In this document: piece by piece, positions 1 to 8,563 of the stretch | How positions within the stretch are numbered: the first letter of the stretch is position 1 | How the letters are laid out: the number at the start of each line of letters is the position of its first letter | Origin: an uncultured Burkholderiales bacterium | GTDB lineage: Bacteria > Pseudomonadota > Gammaproteobacteria > Burkholderiales > Burkholderiaceae_C | Assembly: GCA_945952065.1 (NCBI GenBank) | Contig: CAMFGY010000002.1 | Coordinates: 303,171 to 367,170 of the forward strand | Length of the DNA stretch: 64,000 bases | Direction of reading: 5' to 3' | Translations under genes and position numbers: made by a program | Notes under the pieces: model-generated | The model's input: the letters and a program-made list of their open reading frames with translations, nothing else | Databases searched by the model: none | Told to the model about the DNA's origin: nothing

Positions 1-512
1 TGATCACCCCGATTGGCCGCGATGGCTATTTCATTCCGATCCAGCCCGTCCAAGCCAATGCCATGAGCGAGAAAGTCGCCCAGGGGCCGGACCCGCGCAT
101 GCCCACCGACCCGGTGGCACCGGCCCACAAGGCCGATGCGCAGGGACTGAAGTGGCTCTGGGCGGAGTTGGTCGACCACCTCTGGCCCTGGAGTCAGGCC
201 GGCTGGAAGACGCAGAAGGCCTTGCAGATCGCCGGCTTCTCGCTGGCCCTGGCCGCCACGCTGGCCTGGGTGCTGGCCGGCAGCGGGCGCCTGTCGCAAA
301 GCGCCATCATTGCCTGGTGGTTTGGCTGGAGCGTCTACGAGGTCTTGATCCGCTTGGCGGGCAAGCGCTACGTCAAAGACGGCCCCTGGTGGCAAGGCCA
401 TTACCGCCGTGCCTCGGTGATGGACATGCTCAGCTATGTCGGCTTCAAGAATCTGCTGATAGGCGCTGCCTTGTTCCTGGCGCTGAAGGCCAGCGGCCTG
501 ATGCTGGCATGA
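1..512 (+). CDS. nosR: NosR-like membrane protein, C-terminal part only
   Basis: The frame is open from the left edge (first full codon at base 3) to a TGA at 510-512, so only about 169 C-terminal residues are present. The ATG at 63 is internal and probably not the start. A charged, Pro-rich linker is followed by hydrophobic segments (near IAGFSLALAATLAWVL, SAIIAWWFGWSV and LLIGAALFLAL) with Trp-rich stretches between. It overlaps nosD by 4 bp. Place and topology fit the C-terminal tail of NosR, the membrane flavo/polyferredoxin needed for N2O reductase expression and electron supply. The diagnostic FMN and 4Fe-4S motifs would lie outside the window, so the name rests on context. Confidence 0.55.
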   Translation, partial: ITPIGRDGYFIPIQPVQANAMSEKVAQGPDPRMPTDPVAPAHKADAQGLKWLWAELVDHLWPWSQAGWKTQKALQIAGFSLALAATLAWVLAGSGRLSQSAIIAWWFGWSVYEVLIRLAGKRYVKDGPWWQGHYRRASVMDMLSYVGFKNLLIGAALFLALKASGLMLA

Positions 513-1804
513 GAGCTCTCTCTGTTCTGTTTGCCCAGCTGTTGGCCTTGCTGGCTCTGGACGCTTCTATGGGCGACGCGCAGGCGGCCACGCTGCGGGT
601 CAAGCCCGGCCAGTCGCTGCAAGAGGCGATTGCCGCTGCCGCGCCCGGCGATGTGCTGGAGATCGAACGCGGCCTCTATGTGGGCAACTTTCTGATCGAC
701 AAGGCGCTGACGCTGCGCGGCATCAATCGCCCGACGCTGAGCGGCGCCATGAGGGGCGACACGGTGCGCGTGACCGCCGCCGACGTCAGCCTCGAGGGCC
801 TGATCGTGCGCGACTCCGGCAGCAGCCTGAAGGATCAGAACGCCGGCATCTATATCCGCCCCGGCGCGCACCGGGCGCTGGTGCAGCACTGCGACCTGAG
901 CTACAACCTGTTCGGCCTGTGGATAGAGAAGGCCAATGGGGTGCGGGTTGAGCACAACATCATCACCGGCAAGCGCGAGCTGAACAGCTCGCAGCGCGGC
1001 AACGGCATCCAGCTCTACAACACCGACGGCGCCCGCATCATCGGCAACAACATCGGCTTCGTCCGTGATGCGCTCTATGTGGACGTTAGCCACAACGCCA
1101 TCTTCAAGAGCAACAAGCTGCACCACAGCCGCTACGGCAGCCACTATATGAACTCTTACTACAACCTGTGGGAGGACAACGAGAGCTATTACAACCGCGG
1201 CGGCCTGGCCCTGATGGAGGTGCGCAACCAGGTGGTGCGCGGCAACCGCACCTGGGGCAATAGCGACCACGGCATCATGCTGCGCACGCTGCAGGACTCG
1301 CTGATCGAGAACAATATCATCGCCGGCAACGCGCGCGGCTTCTTCATCTACGACGTTGAGTACGCGACGCTGAAGGGCAATCTGGTGGTCGACAACCAGG
1401 TCGGCGTGCACCTGTCCGCCGGCTCGACCCGCAATGTGGTGGAGGGCAATGACTTCATCGCCAACCGCGAGCAGGTGCGCTATGTCGGTGCACGCGATGA
1501 GGTCTGGGGCGGCAAGGACAAAAAGTCCTTTGGTAACCATTGGAGCAATTACCTCGGCTGGGACCGCAATGGCGACGGCGTTGGCGATGTGCCCTATGAG
1601 GCCAATGACATGGTGGACCGCCTGAGCTGGCGGCACCCCAGCGTCAAGCTGCTGCTGGCCAGCCCCGCCGTGCAGGCGCTGCGTCTGGTCGGCCAACAAT
1701 TTCCGGTGCTGCGTGTGCCCAGCGTGGTCGACCCGGCCCCGCGCATGCAACCCGGCAACAAGCAATGGAGTGAGTGGCGTGACAAGCACTATCCCGGGCA
1801 ATAA
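509..1804 (+). CDS. nosD: NosD, periplasmic copper-site maturation protein
   Basis: A 431-residue protein. The ATG at 509 overlaps the preceding stop (ATGA) and gives a typical Sec signal peptide (LFAQLLALLALD...AQA). The mature part is a series of short Asn/Gly-rich parallel beta-helix turns (CASH/NosD repeats), for example 'NGIQLYNTDGARIIGNN' and 'GVHLSAGSTRNVVEGND'. Known role of the family: with NosF and NosY it assembles the CuZ centre of N2O reductase in the periplasm. Its length matches the family (about 430-450). The 3' end overlaps nosF, so the two are probably translationally coupled. Confidence 0.93.
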   Translation: MRALSVLFAQLLALLALDASMGDAQAATLRVKPGQSLQEAIAAAAPGDVLEIERGLYVGNFLIDKALTLRGINRPTLSGAMRGDTVRVTAADVSLEGLIVRDSGSSLKDQNAGIYIRPGAHRALVQHCDLSYNLFGLWIEKANGVRVEHNIITGKRELNSSQRGNGIQLYNTDGARIIGNNIGFVRDALYVDVSHNAIFKSNKLHHSRYGSHYMNSYYNLWEDNESYYNRGGLALMEVRNQVVRGNRTWGNSDHGIMLRTLQDSLIENNIIAGNARGFFIYDVEYATLKGNLVVDNQVGVHLSAGSTRNVVEGNDFIANREQVRYVGARDEVWGGKDKKSFGNHWSNYLGWDRNGDGVGDVPYEANDMVDRLSWRHPSVKLLLASPAVQALRLVGQQFPVLRVPSVVDPAPRMQPGNKQWSEWRDKHYPGQ

Positions 1805-2786
1805 GCCCCCCGCATCGGCCCCCATCGGTGCGCCGGCCATCGAGGTGCGCAGCGTCAGCAAGCACTATGGCGCTTTGCACGCCGTGGACGGCGTGGACCT
1901 GCGGGTGGAGCGCGGCGAGATCTTCGGCCTGATCGGCCACAACGGCGCAGGCAAAAGCACCTTGTTCAAGATGATGCTGGGGCTCACGCCCATGAGCCGC
2001 GGCGAGATCTTGATCGACGGCGGCTCGGTGCAGGGCAAGGGCTTCAGGGCCACGCGCCGGAGTCTGGGCTATCTGCCCGAAAACGTGGTGCTGTACGACA
2101 ACCTCAGCGGCCTGGAAACGCTGCGCTTTTTCGCCAAGCTCAAGGGCGCAGACCTGGCGCAATGCGCGCCCACCCTGGCGCGCGTGGGCCTGGCTCATGC
2201 TGGCGAGCGGCCCTTGCGCGAGTACTCCAAGGGCATGCGCCAACGCCTGGGCTTTGCGCAAGCCTTGCTGGGCGAGCCCCGCGTGCTCTTCCTCGACGAG
2301 CCCACCAACGGCCTGGACCCCCAGGCCATCCGGGACTTTTACGCCGTGCTGCAGGAGCTCAAGGCCCAGGGCGTGACAGTTTTGATCACCTCCCACATCC
2401 TGGCCGAGTTGCAAGAGCGGGTCGATCGCCTGGCCATCATGGCGGCGGGCCGCATCCAGGCGCTCGGGTCGGTGCAGCAGCTGCGCGAACAGCAGCGTGC
2501 GCCGCTGCGCATCGAGCTGCGCTTGAGCGAACACGACGCGGTGCTGGCGCGGCAAGCCTTGAGCCCCTTGAGCGCCCAAGGCCTTGGCTGCCACAGCACC
2601 CCGCAAGGGCTCAGCCTCAGCTGCCCACGCGAGGCCAAGATGGCCGTGCTGGGCGTGGCGGCCGGCCTGGGCGCTCGTCTGCTGGACCTGAGCCTGCATG
2701 AATGCTCGCTGGAGGATGTGTTCTTCGGCGTGGGCCAGTCGTCGAATGACACGGCCCCGCCCCTGACTGCGAGCGGAGGGCATTGA
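1779..2786 (+). CDS. nosF: NosF, ABC-type ATPase for N2O reductase maturation
   Basis: Cytoplasmic ABC ATPase, 335 residues from the GTG at 1779. A GGAG at 1767-1770 lies 8 bases upstream; GTG 1770 is an alternative. Walker A (GHNGAGKS) is at about residues 53-60. The signature loop is the variant 'YSKGMRQRLG', and Walker B is 'VLFLDEPTNGLD'. The family partners the permease NosY and periplasmic NosD to mature the copper sites. The start lies inside nosD (26-bp overlap) and nosY begins 2 bases after the stop, so the gene belongs to a tight nosDFYL operon. Upstream in-frame ATG 1713 would add about 22 residues unlike the family N-terminus. Confidence 0.93.
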   Translation: MTSTIPGNKPPASAPIGAPAIEVRSVSKHYGALHAVDGVDLRVERGEIFGLIGHNGAGKSTLFKMMLGLTPMSRGEILIDGGSVQGKGFRATRRSLGYLPENVVLYDNLSGLETLRFFAKLKGADLAQCAPTLARVGLAHAGERPLREYSKGMRQRLGFAQALLGEPRVLFLDEPTNGLDPQAIRDFYAVLQELKAQGVTVLITSHILAELQERVDRLAIMAAGRIQALGSVQQLREQQRAPLRIELRLSEHDAVLARQALSPLSAQGLGCHSTPQGLSLSCPREAKMAVLGVAAGLGARLLDLSLHECSLEDVFFGVGQSSNDTAPPLTASGGH

Positions 2787-2788
2787 CC

Positions 2789-3601
2789 ATGGAACTGCAG
2801 CAAATCTTCACCCTGGCGGGCAAGGAGTTCCGCGACCGCATGCGCAACCGCTGGGTCTTGGCGGTGGCGCTGGTGTTCACCGCCTTCTCCTTGGTGATCA
2901 CTTATTTCGGCGGCGCCAGCAGCGGCCAGCTCGGGCCGCGCTCCATCGAGTTCATCATCGCCAGCCTGGTCAGTTTGGTGATCTACCTGATCCCCTTGAT
3001 CGCGCTGCTGCTGGGTTTTGACGCCATCGTCGGCGAGCGGGAGCGCGGCTCACTGGACCTGCTCTTGGCGCTGCCCATCACCAAGCTGGAATTGCTGCTG
3101 GGCAAATACCTGGGGCTGGCCGCCGCGCTGACCTTGTCCACGATGGGCGGCTTTGCCCTGGTGGCGGCGCTGCTGTACAGCCAATTCGGCTGGGCCGGAC
3201 TGTTCCACTACCTGGGGTTTATGTTCAGCAGCACGCTGCTGGGTCTGGCCTTTCTGAGCCTGGCGGTGCTCTTGTCGGTACTCAGCCGCGAACGCACCCG
3301 CGCCTCGGGCTTGGCCATCGCCTTGTGGTTCTTCTTCGTGCTGGTGTTTGACCTGCTGCTGCTCGGGGCCCTGGTGGCCAGCAGCGGCGATTGGGGCGGC
3401 GAGGCCTTGGCCTATGTGCTGCTGCTCAACCCGGCCGATGTGTTTCGCATCCTCAATCTTTTTTCACTCGACGATATGCGCACCCTGTATGGCCTGACCA
3501 GCATCGTGCCCCCAGCCCTGGGCAAGCCCGGGCTGATGGCCTTGGTGATGGGCGCCTGGATCATCGTGCCACTGTTGCTCGCCCGCTGGAGATTCAAATG
3601 A
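2789..3601 (+). CDS. nosY: NosY, ABC permease for N2O reductase maturation
   Basis: 270-residue inner-membrane protein with about six hydrophobic spans and the conserved 'GERERGSLDLLLALP' loop of ABC-2 type NosY permeases. The ATG at 2789 is chosen because GGAGG at 2775-2779 sits 9 bases upstream; an in-frame TTG at 2783 is less likely. Works with the NosF ATPase to link cytoplasmic energy or sulfur/copper supply to NosD. The stop overlaps the next start (ATGA at 3598-3601). Confidence 0.92.
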   Translation: MELQQIFTLAGKEFRDRMRNRWVLAVALVFTAFSLVITYFGGASSGQLGPRSIEFIIASLVSLVIYLIPLIALLLGFDAIVGERERGSLDLLLALPITKLELLLGKYLGLAAALTLSTMGGFALVAALLYSQFGWAGLFHYLGFMFSSTLLGLAFLSLAVLLSVLSRERTRASGLAIALWFFFVLVFDLLLLGALVASSGDWGGEALAYVLLLNPADVFRILNLFSLDDMRTLYGLTSIVPPALGKPGLMALVMGAWIIVPLLLARWRFK

Positions 3602-4143
3602 ACACGACACGACGCCACCCATTGGCTGCACCGCTGCTGGGCCTCTTGCTGCCTGCGGCCATCGCCCTGAGCCTGAGCGCCTGTGGCCGCAGCGATGAAG
3701 CCAAGCCCTTGCCGCCAGTGGAGATTGACGCGCGCAGCACCTGCGATCTGGACGGCATGCTGCTGGCCGACTACCCCGGCCCCAAGGCCCAGATCCACTA
3801 TGCGGGCCAAGACAAGCCCACGTTTTTTTGCGACACCGTGGAGCTCTTCAACACCTTGCTCGCGCCTGAGCAGGTCAAGGCGGTCAAGGCCGTGTATGTG
3901 CAAGACATGGGCCGCGCCGACTGGGAGCAGCCGCGGGGGTTTTGGATCGAGGCCAAGAGCGGCATCTATGTGCTGGGCAGCAAACGCCACGGCTCCATGG
4001 GGCCCACCATCGCCGCCTTTGCGCAAGAGGCCGATGCCAAGGCCTTTGCCGACAAATGGGGCGGCAAATTGCTGCGCTATGCCGAGATCCAGCGCGACAT
4101 GGTGGACCTGAGCGGCGGCGCGCTGCACGACAGCAAGATGTAA
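3598..4143 (+). CDS. nosL: NosL, copper-chaperone lipoprotein (variant motif)
   Basis: 181 residues. A signal peptide ends in the lipobox 'LSAC', predicting an N-terminally lipidated periplasmic protein. The NosL core is recognisable (FFCDTVELFNTLL..., 'SGIYVLGSKRHGSMGPTIAAF'). The usual CxxCGM copper-site segment reads 'CDLDGM': one Cys and the Met are kept and the second Cys is Asp. The family binds Cu(I) and delivers it for N2O reductase assembly. The start overlaps the nosY stop. A second NosL-like gene follows 17 bases downstream and carries the canonical motif, so the two may divide copper handling. Confidence 0.88.
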   Translation: MNTTRRHPLAAPLLGLLLPAAIALSLSACGRSDEAKPLPPVEIDARSTCDLDGMLLADYPGPKAQIHYAGQDKPTFFCDTVELFNTLLAPEQVKAVKAVYVQDMGRADWEQPRGFWIEAKSGIYVLGSKRHGSMGPTIAAFAQEADAKAFADKWGGKLLRYAEIQRDMVDLSGGALHDSKM

Positions 4144-4160
4144 GAGACAAGGCCCTCGCG

Positions 4161-4790
4161 ATGTTGCCCATCTCTGCGCCCTTGCCGGGCCCGCTGAGTC
4201 GGCCAAGCCGCCTGCTTTGGGGGGCCTTCACTGCGCTGGCTCTGGCGGGCAGCTTGCAACTCTTGCCCGGCCAAGCGGTGCCGCCCGCCAGCGAGATGGG
4301 CGCCGAGGTTTGCGTGGTCGCCCCGCCCACGCCCTATGACCCGAGCTCGGGGCTTGCGCTGCTGGCCCCCCGCCCGGTGCCTGCCGATGCGCGCTGCCCG
4401 GTGTGCGGCATGTATCCGGCCCGCGCGCGCGACTGGGCCGCCCAGATCATTTTTGACAACGGCGACACCCAGTTCTTTGACTCGCCCTTGTCGCTGTTTC
4501 TCTATTTGCAAGACGTGCAGCGCTACACCCGCGGGCGCACGGCCGAGCAGATCGCTGCCCGCTATGTGAGCGACACCGTCAGCGGCCAATGGCTGGCCGC
4601 CGAAACGGCGGTGTATGTGCAGGGTTCCAAGGCCTTGGGCCCGATGCGCGCCGGCAATCTGCCCGCCTTCGCGGACGGGGCGTCTGCGCAGCGCTTTGCG
4701 CGTGAACGCGGCGGTGAATTGCTGCGCGCCGATCAAATCGACCCGGCGCTGCTGCGTCGTTTGGATTCGAGCTCGCATCGCCATCGCTGA
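4161..4790 (+). CDS. Second NosL family protein
   Basis: 209 residues from the ATG at 4161. An N-terminal hydrophobic segment (LLWGAFTALALAGSLQLL) acts as signal or anchor with no clear lipobox. The NosL domain has the canonical copper motif 'CPVCGMYP', then 'DNGDTQFFDSPLSLFLYLQD' and 'TAVYVQGSKALGPMRAGNLPAF'. It is a diverged paralogue of the preceding NosL: the same fold signatures, but a different N-terminus and a complete CxxCGM. It probably ends the nos operon, since norC follows after 100 bp carrying its own regulator box. An exact role beyond Cu(I) binding is not shown by sequence. Confidence 0.85.
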   Translation: MLPISAPLPGPLSRPSRLLWGAFTALALAGSLQLLPGQAVPPASEMGAEVCVVAPPTPYDPSSGLALLAPRPVPADARCPVCGMYPARARDWAAQIIFDNGDTQFFDSPLSLFLYLQDVQRYTRGRTAEQIAARYVSDTVSGQWLAAETAVYVQGSKALGPMRAGNLPAFADGASAQRFARERGGELLRADQIDPALLRRLDSSSHRHR

Positions 4791-4816
4791 GTCCTGACGC
4801 GCCGACTTTGATTTCC

Positions 4817-4830
4817 TTGTTCCGGTTCAA
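4817..4830. promoter_or_regulatory. Fnr/Dnr-type box upstream of norC
   Basis: TTGTTCCGGTTCAA matches TTGAT-N4-ATCAA at 8 of 10 positions, with both half-site ends (TTG/CAA) intact. Its centre is 67 bp before the norC ATG, close to the spacing of the other boxes in this window. Likely target of one of the Crp/Fnr regulators at 10.6-12.1 kb. Confidence 0.6.
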
Positions 4831-4890
4831 GGAACTGCGCGGCCTGAGTGCCTAGTCTTGCGGCATCCACAACAGACGTCGAGGACCATC

Positions 4891-5316
4891 ATGAGCCGAG
4901 GCTTCACCAGCCAAATGGCGCGCAATATTTTTTACGGCGGCACGCTGTTTTTCGTGCTGCTTTTTGCCGCGCTGATTTTCAACACCGAGCAACGCATTCC
5001 CGAACGTTCCAAATCAGCGGCCATCACGCCGGCGGTCGTGCGGGGCAAACACATCTGGGAAACCAACAACTGCATCGGCTGCCACACCCTGCTGGGCGAA
5101 GGCGCTTACTTCGCGCCCGAGCTGGGCAATGTCTACACACGCCGCGGCCCGGACTTCATCAAGGCCTGGATCAAATCGCAGCCCACCGGCACACCGGGGC
5201 GCCGCCAAATGCCCAACTTCCACCTGAACGATCAGCAGCTCGACGACATCGTCGAGTTCCTCAAGTGGACCAATGGCGTCGACACCGAAAAGTGGCCGCC
5301 CAATGTGGAAGGCTGA
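4891..5316 (+). CDS. norC: NorC, cytochrome c subunit of nitric oxide reductase
   Basis: 141 residues from the ATG at 4891, with GAGG just upstream; the earlier ATG at 4858 would add residues absent from the family. One uncleaved N-terminal membrane anchor (about residues 14-30) precedes a periplasmic haem c domain with CIGCH at 61-65. NorC passes electrons from small c-type cytochromes or cupredoxins to NorB for 2 NO to N2O. norB starts 12 bases after the stop. Expression is probably driven by the box at 4817. Confidence 0.96.
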   Translation: MSRGFTSQMARNIFYGGTLFFVLLFAALIFNTEQRIPERSKSAAITPAVVRGKHIWETNNCIGCHTLLGEGAYFAPELGNVYTRRGPDFIKAWIKSQPTGTPGRRQMPNFHLNDQQLDDIVEFLKWTNGVDTEKWPPNVEG

Positions 5317-6750
<1,434 letters not shown>

Positions 6751-6755
6751 GCAGC

Positions 6756-7565
6756 ATGGAAATGCTCAGCGCCCGGCAGCTGCAAGAGCTGCCCTTTTAT
6801 GCCGCTCAAGGCGATGAATGTCGCCTGTTCGAGCAGGCCCATGCCAGCCGCTTGCCGCTGCTGATCAAAGGCCCCACCGGCTGCGGCAAAACGCGCTTGG
6901 TGGAGCATATGGCGGCCCGCCTGGGCCGCCCTTTGATCACGGTGAGTTGCCACGATGACCTCAGCGCGGCCGATCTGGTGGGCCGCCACCTGATCCAAGG
7001 GGGCGACACCCGCTGGGTGGACGGCCCCCTGACCCGCGCGGTGCGCGAAGGCGCCATTTGCTACTTGGACGAAGTGGTCGAGGCCCGCAAAGACACCACC
7101 GTGGTGCTGCACCCGCTGGCCGACGACCGCCGCCAACTGCCGGTGGAGCGCACCGGCGAGCTGCTGCAGGCTGCGCCCGGCTTCATGCTGGTGATCAGCT
7201 ACAACCCGGGCTACCAAAACCTGCTCAAGGGACTCAAGCCCAGCACGCGCCAGCGCTTTGTGGCGCTGGGCCTGAGCTACCCGGCCCCGGCCATCGAGCA
7301 AGCCATCATCGCCAGCGAAAGCGGCTGCACGCCCGCCGTGGCCGCGCAGCTGGTCGGCCTGGCCCAGGCCTTGCGGCGCCTGAGCGAGCAAGACCTGGAA
7401 GAGACCGCCAGCACCCGCTTGTTGGTGATGGCGGCGCGCCTGCATGTGGCCGGTTTGGCGCTGCTGCCCGCCTGCCGCGCGGCCATCATCGACGCCTTGA
7501 CCGATGACGCCGACACCAGCGCTGCCCTGCACGAGGTGCTGCGCGCAATGATCGGCGATGCCTGA
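6756..7565 (+). CDS. norQ: NorQ, MoxR-type AAA+ activator of nitric oxide reductase
   Basis: 269 residues from the ATG at 6756; a TTG at 6747 overlapping the norB stop is an alternative. A MoxR/CbbQ-type AAA+ ATPase with Walker A GPTGCGKT at about 39-46 and Walker B 'ICYLDEVVEA'. Family members pair with a von Willebrand A protein (here NorD) to insert FeB into NorB. Unusually, NorQ and NorD are separated here by a polyferredoxin gene whose start overlaps the norQ end by 8 bp. Confidence 0.93.
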   Translation: MEMLSARQLQELPFYAAQGDECRLFEQAHASRLPLLIKGPTGCGKTRLVEHMAARLGRPLITVSCHDDLSAADLVGRHLIQGGDTRWVDGPLTRAVREGAICYLDEVVEARKDTTVVLHPLADDRRQLPVERTGELLQAAPGFMLVISYNPGYQNLLKGLKPSTRQRFVALGLSYPAPAIEQAIIASESGCTPAVAAQLVGLAQALRRLSEQDLEETASTRLLVMAARLHVAGLALLPACRAAIIDALTDDADTSAALHEVLRAMIGDA

Positions 7566-8544
7566 GACCGAGCCCGCAAGAGACAGCGCTGCCCGCCACC
7601 ACCAGCGGCTGCAGCGGCGCCGCCGCGCCACCCAGCTGGGATTTTTTGCGCTGTTCCTGCTCGCGCCGGCACTCAATCTGCTGCGCTTCGACCTGAACGA
7701 AACCCAGCTCTGGTTTTTGGGCATGCGCTGGAGTCTGGGCATCACAGACTTGCAAGAGGGCCGCGTGACGGCCAATCAAGCCGCCATCACCTTGATGCTG
7801 CGCGGCATCCTGCCGGGCCTGGCCCTGGCCGCACTCTTTCTGGGTGTGGCTTGGCGCTGGGGGCGGCTGTACTGCGGCTGGCTCTGCCCGCACTTCTCCC
7901 TAGTCGAAGGACTCAACGCACTGCTGCACAAGGCCTGCGGCAAGTTCAGCCTCTGGGATGCGCAGCCCAGCTGGCGCCCGGGCCAAAAGCCCGAGCGGCG
8001 CTGGTGGCCGCTCTATCTGCTGAGTTGCGCGGCGTTTGGCTTTCTGTGGTCCATCACCTTGCTCACCTACTTGCTGCCGCCACCCACCGTCTGGGGCGGC
8101 CTGCTGCACGGCACGCTGACGGCCAACCAAAGCCGCTTCATCGTCGTCGGCGGCTTGGTCTTCACGCTGGAGCTTTTGTTTGCGCGGCATTTGTTTTGCC
8201 GCTTTGGCTGCGCCGTCGGCCTGTTTCAGAGCTTGGCTTGGATGGCCAATCCGCGCGCCTTGGTGGTGGCCTTCAAACGTGAACGTGCCAGCGATTGCCG
8301 CAGCTGCAGCACCGAGCGTGCGCCGCTGGGCAGCGCCTGCGACCGGGTCTGCCCCATGCGTTTGCGGCCACGCCAGATCAAGCGGCTGATGTTCTCCTGC
8401 GTGCAATGCGGGCGCTGCGTCGATCAATGCGCCGAATCACAACAGGGCCAAACGCAGCTGCCGAATCCGCAACTGCACTGGACCGTGGGCCTGGATGCGC
8501 TGCGCGAAACGCTGAAGCAGTCGCAGCAAAGCCCCAAAGACTAA
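7558..8544 (+). CDS. Membrane polyferredoxin (NapH/CcoG-like) inside the nor operon
   Basis: 328 residues. Predicted membrane spans (for example FFALFLLAPALNLL and LPGLALAALFLGVAW) are followed by the 'YCGWLCPH' and 'FCRFGCAVG' motifs of the NapH/NosR/CcoG family. The C-terminal domain is Cys-rich (DCRSCST..., 'CDRVCPM', 'CVQCGRCVDQC'), able to hold one or two 4Fe-4S clusters. It overlaps norQ and precedes norD by 19 bases, so it is probably part of the nor operon. The N-terminal 'GITDLQEGRVTANQAAITL' stretch is not one I can assign. Possible roles: electron transfer to, or metal/redox maturation of, NorCB. Function is not established from the sequence. Confidence 0.75.
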   Translation: MPETEPARDSAARHHQRLQRRRRATQLGFFALFLLAPALNLLRFDLNETQLWFLGMRWSLGITDLQEGRVTANQAAITLMLRGILPGLALAALFLGVAWRWGRLYCGWLCPHFSLVEGLNALLHKACGKFSLWDAQPSWRPGQKPERRWWPLYLLSCAAFGFLWSITLLTYLLPPPTVWGGLLHGTLTANQSRFIVVGGLVFTLELLFARHLFCRFGCAVGLFQSLAWMANPRALVVAFKRERASDCRSCSTERAPLGSACDRVCPMRLRPRQIKRLMFSCVQCGRCVDQCAESQQGQTQLPNPQLHWTVGLDALRETLKQSQQSPKD

Positions 8545-8563
8545 CTTCAATAGCACACAGACC

